Shown here: one piece after another, positions 7,435 through 15,431 of the stretch
How the letters are laid out: the number at the start of each line of letters is the position of its first letter
Position numbering within the stretch: position 1 is the first letter of the stretch
Assembly (NCBI GenBank): GCA_963772935.1
Contig: CAVYZK010000009.1
Location: forward strand, 1,364,001 to 1,428,000
Length of the DNA: 64,000 nt
Reading direction: 5' to 3'
DNA from: JANNNF01 sp963772935
GTDB lineage: Bacteria > Pseudomonadota > Alphaproteobacteria > Rhodobacterales > Rhodobacteraceae
Notes under the pieces: generated by a model
What the model saw: only the letters and a program-made list of their open reading frames with translations
Told to the model about the DNA's origin: nothing
Databases searched by the model: none
Position numbers and translations under genes: made by a program

Positions 7435-8519
7435 ATGAATACGTCCCCATTGCCGATGTCCGTCTTTGCGCTTGCCGCCCTGTGCCCGCTGGTCCTGTTC
7501 GGGCTGGCGCTGTGGGCGGGCGGGCTGTGGGTTTGGGCCGCATTCCTCTATATGGCCGTGCTGGTGATGGTGCTGGACCAGATGCTGCGCCATGTGGCGG
7601 GGGATGCAGCCGAGGCAGCCGAGTTTCCCGGCGCGGATGCCCTGCTGGCAGTGATCGGTCTGGGGCATCTGGCGCTGTTGCCGCTGGTGACATGGGGCGT
7701 GGCGGGCGCGTCGGGATTGACCACGGGGGCGAGGGTCTTGCTGTTTTTCGGCGCGGGGCTGTGGATGGGGCAAGTGGCACATCCGGCGGCGCATGAGCTG
7801 ATCCACCGGGGCAATCGCTGGCTGTTCCGGTTGGGGGTCGCGGTCTATGTGTCGCTGCTGTTTGGCCAACATGCCTCGGCGCACCGGTTGGTGCACCATC
7901 GGCATGTGGCCTCTGCCGATGATCCCAATACCGCACGGTCGGGCGAGGGGTTTTACCGCTTTGCCGCCCGCGCCTGGCGCGGCAGTTTTGTGCAAGGGCT
8001 GGCGGGCGGAAACGGCGTTGCGGGCACGGGGGCGCCGGGCGGGATTGCACCCCTATGCGGTCTATATCGGCGGGTCGTTGGCGGCTTTGGGCCTTGCGTG
8101 GGGCATGGCAGGCGTGCCGGGGGTGCTGGTCTGGGCAGGGCTGGCGCTGCATGCGCAAAGCCAGTTGCTGGTATCCGATTATGTGCAACATTATGGGCTG
8201 ACGCGGGCCATGCAGCCCGATGGGCGGCTGGAGCCTGTGGGTGCCGCGCCATAGCTGGAATGCGGGGGCGTGGTTTTCGTCGGCCATGATGCTGAACGCA
8301 CCGCGCCATTCCGACCATCACGCCCACCCCACCCGCCCCTATCCGGCGCTGCGCCTGCCACCTGAACAGGACGCCCCGCGCCTGCCATGGCCGCTGCCCG
8401 TGGCCTGCGCGATTGCCTTTGTGCCAAGCCTGTGGCGCAGGGCCATTCGCCCGCATCTGGCACAGTGGAAGGCCACGACAAACACACCCACAAACACACC
8501 AACAAACACTGGGCCGTGA
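7435..8519 (+). CDS. alkB: AlkB-type alkane 1-monooxygenase, broken by two extra bases
   Basis: Integral-membrane di-iron hydroxylase of the AlkB family, which hydroxylates n-alkane termini using rubredoxin electrons. All histidine boxes are present: HELIHR, HRLVHHRHV and, after the second break, NAPRHSDHHAHPTRPYP; the DYVQHYG segment also matches. Hydrophobic helices fill the N-terminal half. The frame is lost at the GGG of 7996-7998 (expected QGWRAETALRAR) and again near 8241-8243 (expected EPVGPRHSWNA), each time by one surplus base. Corrected length is about 360 residues, normal for the family. Start is the ATG at 7435, with 7429 as an alternative. No rubredoxin or AlkS-type regulator is nearby. 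The gene is intact apart from the two indels, so sequencing error is the first suspect. Confidence 0.85.
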
Positions 8520-8574
8520 CTGGCCTTTGCGCCGCGGGTCTGGCACGATCATCCCACCCCGATGGAGACTGCCG

Positions 8575-8982
8575 ATGCGCCTGCCCGTTCTTGCCCTGCT
8601 GCTGACCGCCCTGCCCGCTTTTGCCCAGACGCCCGCAACCGCCACTCCGATGACCGGCGCCGAATTTGACGCCTATGTCACTGGCAAAACCATCACCTAT
8701 CACCAGTTCGACGAACCCTACGGCGTTGAGGAATATTTGCCGGGCCGCAAGGTCCGCTGGGCCTTTACCGAAAACGAGTGTCAGTACGGCCACTGGTATG
8801 AGGAAGACACCAGCATCTGTTTTGTCTACGAATACGACCCCGCACCGCAGTGCTGGACCTTCTGGACAGATGCGCGCGGGTTGCACGGGTTGTTCAACGG
8901 CAACGCGCCCGAGGCTGAACTGGTCGAGGTCGCCCAGAACGCCACCGGCCTGCCCTGCCCCGGCCCGGACGTGGGGGTCTGA
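8575..8982 (+). CDS. Secreted or periplasmic protein of unknown function
   Basis: 135 residues with a clear signal peptide (MRLPVLALLLTALPAFAQ, cleavage after the AFA-Q region). The mature part has six cysteines (NECQYGHW, TSICFVYEYD, PQCWTFW, GLPCPGPD) and many aromatic residues, with EYLPGRKVRWAF near the middle. It resembles short periplasmic proteins of Rhodobacterales with the shape 'hydrophobic leader, FDAYVTGKTITY, GVEEYLPGR', for which no function is known to me. It stands alone, 55 bases after alkB and convergent with xseA. Start ATG 8575; the frame is open upstream but overlaps the end of alkB. Confidence 0.8.
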   Translation: MRLPVLALLLTALPAFAQTPATATPMTGAEFDAYVTGKTITYHQFDEPYGVEEYLPGRKVRWAFTENECQYGHWYEEDTSICFVYEYDPAPQCWTFWTDARGLHGLFNGNAPEAELVEVAQNATGLPCPGPDVGV

Positions 8983-9181
8983 CGGGCACTGGCTGAGGAT
9001 AGCGCGCGTGGCACCGGCCCGGCTTCTCTGACTGCCTTTCAACCTGCACGACGGAAGGGCAAGGCCCGACCGCCGGGTGGGCAGGCATCCACAGTTCTGC
9101 GCGGTTCATGGTTCAACTTCTCCCACCGATTTTCTGCTGGTGACGTTGCAAAATGCCCGCCCGAGGGCGCGGTCCCCTCTC

Positions 9182-9227
9182 GGCGTTTGCCAATGCAAAC
9201 GCCTGTCGGGCAATGGGACATTGCCCG
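9182..9227. repeat. Two adjacent perfect hairpins in a convergent intergenic region
   Basis: First hairpin: GGCGTTTGC, loop CAAT, GCAAACGCC (9182-9203). Second hairpin: CGGGCAAT, loop GGGAC, ATTGCCCG (9207-9227). They lie between the convergent ends of the secreted-protein gene (8982) and xseA (9267). Neither is followed by a T-run, so they look more like paired regulatory or REP-type elements than simple terminators. A close relative of the first, GTTTGCGCAATGCAAAC, lies at 21078-21094. The remaining part of 8983-9266 shows no gene. Confidence 0.6.
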
Positions 9228-9266
9228 GCGCGCGCAGCACTTGAGTCCGGGCGGAAGACGGCTCGT

Positions 9267-10829
9267 TCAGAACAGGCTGCCTTGCGTACCACCGCTGCCG
9301 CCCGGGGCCTTGCGGGCGGGGCGGTTGCCCAAAACCACCCGCCCATCGGCAAATTCCACCTCAACCGTGCTGGCCTTTTCTGCAGCCGCGCGCGTCGTGA
9401 TCACTGCCCCGTCGCCACGCACGACCGCATAGCCGCGCTGCAACGTCTCGGTATAGCCAAGCGTTTGCCGGGTCCGGTCCAGCGCCTCCAGCCGCTGGCC
9501 AAGGGCCTCCAGCCGCCCCCCCATGCCAGCCTCCAACCGCGCCGTAGCAGCGACCAACGCCCCCTGCCCCTCCCGCGTCTTGCGGTCGGCATCCGCAATC
9601 AGACGGGTCAGCGCCGGGGCCAGCCGGGCCGACAGTGCCAAAGCCCGGTCGGCGGCCCGTTCCACGCGCCGCGCGCGGGCGGTGCCAAGGCGTTGGTCCA
9701 ACCCCGCCAGACGGTCGGCGCGGCGGGTGATCAGGGCCAGCAGCACCTCGGGCCGGATCAACCCGGCACTGCGATCATAGGCCCCGCGCTTTTTCGCAAC
9801 CGCCAGCCCCAAAGCCCCGCCAAGCCGCTGCACCGCCCCGTCCAGCCGCTGACGCGGGCTGGCCAGCAGCGCCTCCAGCCGCGGCAACGCGCGGGCCACA
9901 TCGCGCAGGCGCTGCCCGCGCAGGCCCATCCCTTGCGCCACATTGCGCGACAAACGGGCGGAAAACGCATCGACCGTGGCCAGCAATTCAAGCCGCACCG
10001 GCACCGCAAGTTCCGCCGCCGCCGTCGGGGTGGGCGCGCGCAAATCCGACGCGAAGTCGATCAGGGTGGTGTCCGTCTCATGCCCCACGGCAGAGATCAG
10101 CGGGATCTGCGACGCTGCCGCCGCCCGCACCACAATTTCCTCGTTGAAGCCCCACAGATCCTCCAGCGACCCGCCACCGCGCGCCACGATGATCAGATCG
10201 GGGCGCGGGATCGGCCCACCGGGTTGGATGGCATTGAAGCCCTTGATGGCCGCTGCCACCTCGGGCGCGCAGGCCTGCCCCTGCACTGCGACCGGCCAGA
10301 TCAGCACATGGCGGGGAAAGCGGTCGCGCAAACGGTGCAGGATATCGCGGATCACCGCCCCGGAGGGCGAGGTGACGACGCCGATCACCTTTGGCAAATA
10401 CGGGATCGGCTGTTTGCGCGCTGCATCGAACAGCCCTTCCTCGGCCAAGGCCACGCGGCGCTTTTCCAGCATCGCCATCAGCGCACCAGCACCTGCCGGG
10501 GCCACATCCTCGACGATCAACTGATACTTCGACTGGCCGGGAAAGGTGGTCATCCGCCCGGTGGCGATCACTTCCATCCCCTCCTCAGGGCGCACCTGCA
10601 TCTTCGCGACCTGACCCTTCCAACTGATCGCGGCAATCACGCTGCGATCATCCTTGAGGTCAAAGTACAGATGCCCCGAGGCCGGGCGCGACACGCGGCC
10701 CACCTCGCCGCGCACGCGGACAAGGCCAAACTCGCCCTCGATCACCCGCTTCACCGCACCGGAAAGTTCCGACACGGTGTATTCGGGGGAATTGCCATCT
10801 GATGCGGGGGTGTCTTCGAACAGGTCCAT
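9267..10829 (-). CDS. xseA: Exodeoxyribonuclease VII large subunit
   Basis: Large catalytic subunit of exonuclease VII, which degrades single-stranded DNA together with XseB. 520 residues: an N-terminal OB-fold (YTVSELSGAVKRVIEGEF ... GHLYFDLKDD), then the catalytic region with VIGVVTSPSGAVIRDIL, IIVARGGGSLEDLWGFNEE and SAVGHETDTTLIDFASD, then a long helical coiled-coil rich in arginine and alanine, ending in the small barrel (GYAVVRGDG). Length fits the family. It is convergent with the secreted orphan and about 40 bases from the GRDP-like gene upstream on the same strand. xseB is not nearby. Confidence 0.96.
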   Translation of the reverse strand: MDLFEDTPASDGNSPEYTVSELSGAVKRVIEGEFGLVRVRGEVGRVSRPASGHLYFDLKDDRSVIAAISWKGQVAKMQVRPEEGMEVIATGRMTTFPGQSKYQLIVEDVAPAGAGALMAMLEKRRVALAEEGLFDAARKQPIPYLPKVIGVVTSPSGAVIRDILHRLRDRFPRHVLIWPVAVQGQACAPEVAAAIKGFNAIQPGGPIPRPDLIIVARGGGSLEDLWGFNEEIVVRAAAASQIPLISAVGHETDTTLIDFASDLRAPTPTAAAELAVPVRLELLATVDAFSARLSRNVAQGMGLRGQRLRDVARALPRLEALLASPRQRLDGAVQRLGGALGLAVAKKRGAYDRSAGLIRPEVLLALITRRADRLAGLDQRLGTARARRVERAADRALALSARLAPALTRLIADADRKTREGQGALVAATARLEAGMGGRLEALGQRLEALDRTRQTLGYTETLQRGYAVVRGDGAVITTRAAAEKASTVEVEFADGRVVLGNRPARKAPGGSGGTQGSLF

Positions 10830-10870
10830 GGCACCGATTGTGGCGCAGCATCATGGCGGGTGCAACGGGG

Positions 10871-11515
10871 CTAATCGCCACCGCCGCCGCAGCCCCCGTC
10901 CCCCCCATCGCTGTCGCCCGAACTGCCGCCGCAGCCGCCGCCCGCGCCTGCGACCACATTCCATGGTGAGACGACCGCATGCAGAACGATCAGCCCGAAG
11001 CCAAGAACGAACAGCACCAGCGCGACGGGCGCGTGGCCCATCAGCCCCATGCCTATTCCCAGTGCCGCACAGGACAACGCCGCCGCAACCATCCGTGCGC
11101 GCCACCGTTCGGCCTGCGGCGTGGGCCAGACGCGCCAGAAGGCGGGCGCACCGAACTCGCGCGCATGCGCCGCCAGCGTGGCGGCATAGGCCGGATCATC
11201 GAATGGTCTTGGCCGCCCCTCCTGATGGCGGATCACCCTGCCGATGATCTGTTGGCAAAAGCCGTCATAGCCTGCCGTATCGGCCAGATGCAGATGCCAG
11301 ACCTTGTCCACCAGCCGCGACGGGGCCAGTACCTCTGACCCGACCGCCACGAGATAAAGAAACCGGCGATATTCTGCGATGATCTGCGTCACACGCGGCG
11401 CACCATGCCCGGTTTCACGTTCGACCGCGTCGGCCAGCGTTCCGGATTGCAACGTCAGGGGGCAATCCCGCAGCCGCGCCCAAAGATTGCCATCCGTCAG
11501 CCTGGCTGGCACCAT
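10871..11515 (-). CDS. GRDP-like membrane protein with Cys/Gly-rich tail
   Basis: 214 residues. The N-terminal half carries the segment LVDKVWHLHLADT, matching the (V)DxxWHxHL motif of glycine-rich-domain-containing-protein-like (GRDP) families, preceded by IIAEYRRFLYLVAVG. Two hydrophobic helices follow (MVAAALSCAALGIGMGLMG and VALVLFVLGFGLIVLHAVV). The last 24 residues are a glycine tail with three cysteines spread among GG repeats and aspartates. Function unknown. The tail resembles those of TIGR04222-type and plant GRP proteins only in composition. Its ATG overlaps the stop of the small upstream gene (ATGA), showing translational coupling. Confidence 0.75.
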   Translation of the reverse strand: MVPARLTDGNLWARLRDCPLTLQSGTLADAVERETGHGAPRVTQIIAEYRRFLYLVAVGSEVLAPSRLVDKVWHLHLADTAGYDGFCQQIIGRVIRHQEGRPRPFDDPAYAATLAAHAREFGAPAFWRVWPTPQAERWRARMVAAALSCAALGIGMGLMGHAPVALVLFVLGFGLIVLHAVVSPWNVVAGAGGGCGGSSGDSDGGDGGCGGGGD

Positions 11516-11760
11516 CAGTCACCTCCGCTGTCGCCGTCTTGCCAGCCATCGGCCACACCACGGGTGGCATCCGGTTGGTGCCGTCGCCACAACCGATAGA
11601 TCAACACCAATATGACCCCCGCTGCACCAGCCTGAATCCACAGATTTGACGCAAGGCTGTAAAGCAAGGTCACCAAAGCCACCCCCTCTGCCAGCCGCCA
11701 AACCCATGTGGTGCGGGGACTGTCGCTTTTCTGAACCGTCAGGCCAAACTCGCCGTCCAT
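11515..11760 (-). CDS. Small membrane protein of unknown function
   Basis: 81 residues starting MDGEFGLTVQKSDSPRTTWV. Two hydrophobic stretches (LAEGVALVTLLYSLASNLW and AGAAGVILVLIYRLW) suggest a two-helix inner-membrane protein with a charged C-terminal tail. The frame is open far upstream, but that region is antisense to purD. The start at 11760 gives 63 bases to the divergent purD. Its TGA overlaps the ATG of the GRDP-like gene, so the two form an operon and perhaps a complex. No family recognised. Confidence 0.7.
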   Translation of the reverse strand: MDGEFGLTVQKSDSPRTTWVWRLAEGVALVTLLYSLASNLWIQAGAAGVILVLIYRLWRRHQPDATRGVADGWQDGDSGGD

Positions 11761-11823
11761 CTGCTTGCCTCCGTCTGCGCCGAACCTTAGAACGCCCGCA
11801 ACCAAACACCAAGAGGGCCGCGC

Positions 11824-13086
11824 ATGAACATCCTTATTCTGGGCAGCGGCGGGCGTGAACATGCCTTGGCTTGGGCAGTCAAGCAGAACCCCAAGACCGA
11901 CCGGCTGATCGTCGCCCCCGGCAATGCCGGGATCGCGATGCTGGCGGAATGTGCGGATATCGACATCATGGACGGGGCCGCCGTGGTGGCCTTTTGTGCC
12001 GAGAATGCGATTGATTTTGTGATCGTCGGGCCAGAGGCTCCTCTGGCCGCCGGGGTGGCCGATGCGACGCGGGCGGCAGGGGTGCTGACCTTTGGCCCGT
12101 CTGCGGCGGCCGCACGGCTGGAGGCATCGAAGGCCTTCACCAAGGAAATCTGTGATGCCAGTGGTGCCCCGACTGCGGCCTACGCCCGCTTCACCGATGC
12201 CGCTGCGGCACGGGAGTATGTGACCGCACAGGGCGCGCCGATCGTGATCAAGGCCGATGGTCTGGCCGCAGGCAAGGGCGTGGTGGTGGCGATGACCCTG
12301 CCCGAGGCGCTGGAGGCCATCAACGACATGTTCGGCGGCAGCTTTGGCGCGGCGGGCGCGGAAGTGGTGATCGAGGAGTTCATGACGGGCGAGGAGGCCA
12401 GTTTCTTCATCCTGACTGATGGCGTCACGGCCCTGCCCATCGGCACGGCACAGGATCACAAGCGGGTGGGCGACGGCGACACCGGGCCGAATACCGGCGG
12501 CATGGGGGCCTATTCCCCCGCGCCCTGCCTGACCGACGCAATCGCCGACCGCGCGATGCGCGAGATCGTGCTGCCGACGATTGCCGAGATGTCCCGGCGT
12601 GGGACACCCTACCAAGGCGTGCTGTTCGCGGGGTTGATGATCAAGGACGGTCAAGGAAGGCTGGTCGAATACAACTGCCGCTTTGGCGACCCGGAAACCC
12701 AAGTGCTGATGATGCGGCTGGGTGCGCAGGCGCTGGACCTGCTGCTGGCCTGTGCCGAAGGGCGGCTGGATGCGGCACGGGTGAACTGGGCCGACGATCA
12801 TGCGCTGACGGTGGTGATGGCGGCGCAGGGCTATCCGGGGGCCTACGCCAAGGGGTCGGTGATCGGCGGGCTGGACGCGCTGCCCGAGGACAGTTTCAAC
12901 ATGCTGTTCCATGCGGGCACGGCCGCCCGCGATGGGGCCGTGGTGGCAAATGGGGGCCGGGTTCTGAACGTGACGGCGCGGGGGGCGACGCTGGCCGAGG
13001 CCCAGAGCCGCGCTTATGCGATGGCAGATCAGGTCGATTGGCCCGAGGGGTTCTACCGCCGCGATATCGGCTGGCGGGCGCTTTAA
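11824..13086 (+). CDS. purD: Phosphoribosylamine-glycine ligase
   Basis: GAR synthetase of purine biosynthesis: joins glycine to phosphoribosylamine with ATP. 420 residues, ATP-grasp fold. The start MNILILGSGGREHALAWA holds the N-terminal Rossmann motif. The ATP-grasp body contains PIVIKADGLAAGKGVVVA, DHKRVGDGDTGPNTGGMGAY (20 residues) and the metal-binding EYNCRFGDPETQ. Length and motifs are standard. It is divergent from the small membrane protein and convergent with the LytTR gene, with only three bases between stops. No PurR or PRPP-type element is visible upstream. Confidence 0.97.
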   Translation: MNILILGSGGREHALAWAVKQNPKTDRLIVAPGNAGIAMLAECADIDIMDGAAVVAFCAENAIDFVIVGPEAPLAAGVADATRAAGVLTFGPSAAAARLEASKAFTKEICDASGAPTAAYARFTDAAAAREYVTAQGAPIVIKADGLAAGKGVVVAMTLPEALEAINDMFGGSFGAAGAEVVIEEFMTGEEASFFILTDGVTALPIGTAQDHKRVGDGDTGPNTGGMGAYSPAPCLTDAIADRAMREIVLPTIAEMSRRGTPYQGVLFAGLMIKDGQGRLVEYNCRFGDPETQVLMMRLGAQALDLLLACAEGRLDAARVNWADDHALTVVMAAQGYPGAYAKGSVIGGLDALPEDSFNMLFHAGTAARDGAVVANGGRVLNVTARGATLAEAQSRAYAMADQVDWPEGFYRRDIGWRAL

Positions 13087-13089
13087 CCC

Positions 13090-13950
13090 TTATGCCGCAA
13101 GGGCTTGCGTCAGCAGGCTGTCCACTTCACCCCGGTTGGCGCGGCTGACCGGGATATCCAGCCCCTGACCTTTGAGGGTAAATTCCTTGCGGTCAAAGGC
13201 AAAGTCGCCCATCTGGCTGCGGTTGACCCACCACGACCTGTGGACGCGCAGGCCGGTCTCGGGCGGCAGCGCCTCGATCGCCTGACTAAGCGTCATCCGC
13301 ATCAGCCGGCGTTCCATGGTGGTGGTCACCTGCACATACTGGTTCTGCGCCTGCATCGCCACCACCACACCGCCCAGATCGGGGGACAGATGCACCCCGT
13401 CGGCCTGCGCTTTTTCGCCAATAGGCACCGGCCAGAATACCGGAACATAGGCGCCGACATTGCCCAGATGATCCCGGATGCTGCGTTCAAAGAAAAACAC
13501 GACCAACACCGTCAACACGGCAGCAAAGGCCTGCTGGCGACCAAACCGGGACAGCGCCGCCAACAGCGTGTCGTCATGGAACGGAAACAGGATCAGCGCA
13601 GAAGGCACGCAAAGCGCGAAAAAGAACCCGTGATGCAAGGCGATATACGGTACGTTGCGCGGCAGAAAATACCAAAGCACGGCAGGAAACAGCCACCATT
13701 TCAGGATGAAGTAGATGGCGATGCGCAGACTGAGCAATCCGATATCGGCTGCGTGGCTGATCGTGTAGAATTCCTGATGCATGGTGCCCGTCACCTTGAA
13801 GATCGGTGCGGCGAAAATCATCATCAGCCAGAACGGATGCAGCATCAGATGATGCCGCACGAAACGGTCAAATGCCGTGCGATCCTGGAAATAGGCGCGC
13901 GGGATAGGCTTTGGACGCAACAGAATCTTATCAGCCCCCGAGTATGACAC
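13090..13950 (-). CDS. Membrane-anchored LytTR-family transcriptional regulator
   Basis: 286 residues in two parts. Residues 30-170 hold four or five membrane helices (HPFWLMMIFAAPIF, IAIYFILKWWLFPAVLWYFL, HGFFFALCVPSALILFPF, FAAVLTVLVVFFF). The C-terminal third is a LytTR DNA-binding domain with AQNQYVQVTTTMERRLMRM, LRVHRSWWVNRSQM and DFAFDRKEFTLKGQGLDIPVS (21 residues in total, quoted here as DFAFDRKEF plus TLKGQGLDIPVS). This is a one-component sensor-regulator, unlike the usual response regulators in which LytTR follows a receiver domain. Target genes unknown. It is divergent from lysC by 194 bases, which might include its binding sites. Confidence 0.85.
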   Translation of the reverse strand: MSYSGADKILLRPKPIPRAYFQDRTAFDRFVRHHLMLHPFWLMMIFAAPIFKVTGTMHQEFYTISHAADIGLLSLRIAIYFILKWWLFPAVLWYFLPRNVPYIALHHGFFFALCVPSALILFPFHDDTLLAALSRFGRQQAFAAVLTVLVVFFFERSIRDHLGNVGAYVPVFWPVPIGEKAQADGVHLSPDLGGVVVAMQAQNQYVQVTTTMERRLMRMTLSQAIEALPPETGLRVHRSWWVNRSQMGDFAFDRKEFTLKGQGLDIPVSRANRGEVDSLLTQALAA

Positions 13951-14144
13951 ACGACCTCAATCAGACATGAAATCTAACGGAGCAGGGGGTTTGCGGCAAG
14001 CCACTCGCTTAAATGTGACGCATTTGGATGTATGCGTCCTGCCGCCTTCTTCCTGCGCCGATTGCCCCGTTTGCCCCCCTTGCACCCCCTGCCCGTGCCG
14101 CATAAACAGGCGCGCGACAGACAGCCCTCAGGTAAGGACGGCGG

Positions 14145-15404
14145 ATGCCTCTGCTGATTATGAAATTCGGTGGCACTTCGGTGGCCGATCTTGCCCGCAT
14201 CAAGAATGCGGCAGGCAAGGTCAAGCGCGAGGTGGAACGCGGCTATGACGTGATCGTCATCGTATCGGCCATGTCGGGCAAGACCAATGAACTGGTGGGC
14301 TGGGTCGAGCAGACCTCGCCGCTGTATGATGCGCGGGAATATGATGCCATCGTGTCGAGCGGAGAGAACGTGACCGCCGGGCTGATGGCGCTGACCTTGC
14401 AGGAAATGGATGTGCCTGCGCGCAGTTGGCAGGGCTGGCAAGTGCCGATCATGACCACCTCGGCCCATGCCTCGGCCCGGTTCGAGGATATTCCCCGCGC
14501 CAACATTGACGCGAAGTTTGCCGAAGGCTTCAAGGTGGCGGTTGTCGCGGGCTTTCAGGGCGTGTCGGCAGAGGGGCGCATCACCACGCTTGGCCGGGGC
14601 GGGTCGGATACCACCGCCGTGGCCTTTGCCGCCGCCTTCAATGCCGAACGCTGCGATATCTATACCGACGTCGATGGCATCTACACCACCGACCCCCGCA
14701 TCACCGGCAAAGCCCGCAAGCTGGAAAAGATCGCGTTTGAGGAAATGCTGGAACTGGCCTCGCTTGGGGCCAAGGTTCTGCAAACCCGCTCGGTCGAACT
14801 GGCGATGCGCTACAAGGTGCGGCTGCGGGTGCTGTCCTCGTTTGAGGATACTGACGAAAACTCTGGAACGCTGGTCTGCGACGAGGATGATATCATGGAA
14901 TCGAAAGTTGTGTCCGGCGTGGCCTACAGCCGCGATGAGGCCAAGATGACGCTGGTCACCGTGCAGGACCGCCCCGGCGTGGCCTCGGCCATCTTCGGGT
15001 CGCTGTCCGAAGCCGGGGTCAACGTCGATATGATCGTGCAGAACATCAGCGAAAAGAACTATGGCAGCCACACCGGCGCTGTCACCGACATGACGTTTTC
15101 CTGCCCGATCAATCAGGTGATGCGCGCGACCAAGGCGATGGAAGATGCCAAAGCCTCGGGTCTGATCGCCTATGACGATCTGGTCAGCGACACCGATGTG
15201 GCCAAAGTCTCGGTCGTGGGCATCGGAATGCGCAGCCATGTGGGCGTTGCGGCCAAGATGTTTGCGGCCCTTGCTGCCGAAAACATCAACATCAAGGTGA
15301 TCGCAACCTCCGAGATCAAGATTTCGGTGCTGATCGACCGGAAATACATGGAACTGGCGGTCCAAGCCCTGCATGATGCCTTTGACTTGGACAAGGCGGC
15401 CTAA
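14145..15404 (+). CDS. lysC: Aspartate kinase
   Basis: Aspartokinase, first step of the lysine/threonine/methionine pathway. 419 residues. The kinase signature KFGGTSVADLARI lies near the start. The amino-acid kinase domain runs to about residue 250 with VSSGENVTAGLMALTLQ and GRGGSDTTAVAFAAAF. Two ACT domains form the C-terminus (DRPGVASAIFGSLSEAGVNV and VVGIGMRSHVGVAAKMF), the site of feedback inhibition by lysine and threonine. I start at MPLLIMKFGG (14145), preceded by GGACGGCGG; MKFGG five codons later is a minimal alternative. Only 27 bases separate it from ptsP, as in related alphaproteobacteria. Confidence 0.97.
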   Translation: MPLLIMKFGGTSVADLARIKNAAGKVKREVERGYDVIVIVSAMSGKTNELVGWVEQTSPLYDAREYDAIVSSGENVTAGLMALTLQEMDVPARSWQGWQVPIMTTSAHASARFEDIPRANIDAKFAEGFKVAVVAGFQGVSAEGRITTLGRGGSDTTAVAFAAAFNAERCDIYTDVDGIYTTDPRITGKARKLEKIAFEEMLELASLGAKVLQTRSVELAMRYKVRLRVLSSFEDTDENSGTLVCDEDDIMESKVVSGVAYSRDEAKMTLVTVQDRPGVASAIFGSLSEAGVNVDMIVQNISEKNYGSHTGAVTDMTFSCPINQVMRATKAMEDAKASGLIAYDDLVSDTDVAKVSVVGIGMRSHVGVAAKMFAALAAENINIKVIATSEIKISVLIDRKYMELAVQALHDAFDLDKAA

Positions 15405-15431
15405 GACCGGCCCCTAACCCCGCAGGAGCCT

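Noticed and set aside
9153..10802. Plus-strand open frame of 549 codons over xseA
   Set aside because: Exact antisense of a well-conserved gene; composition typical of shadow frames.
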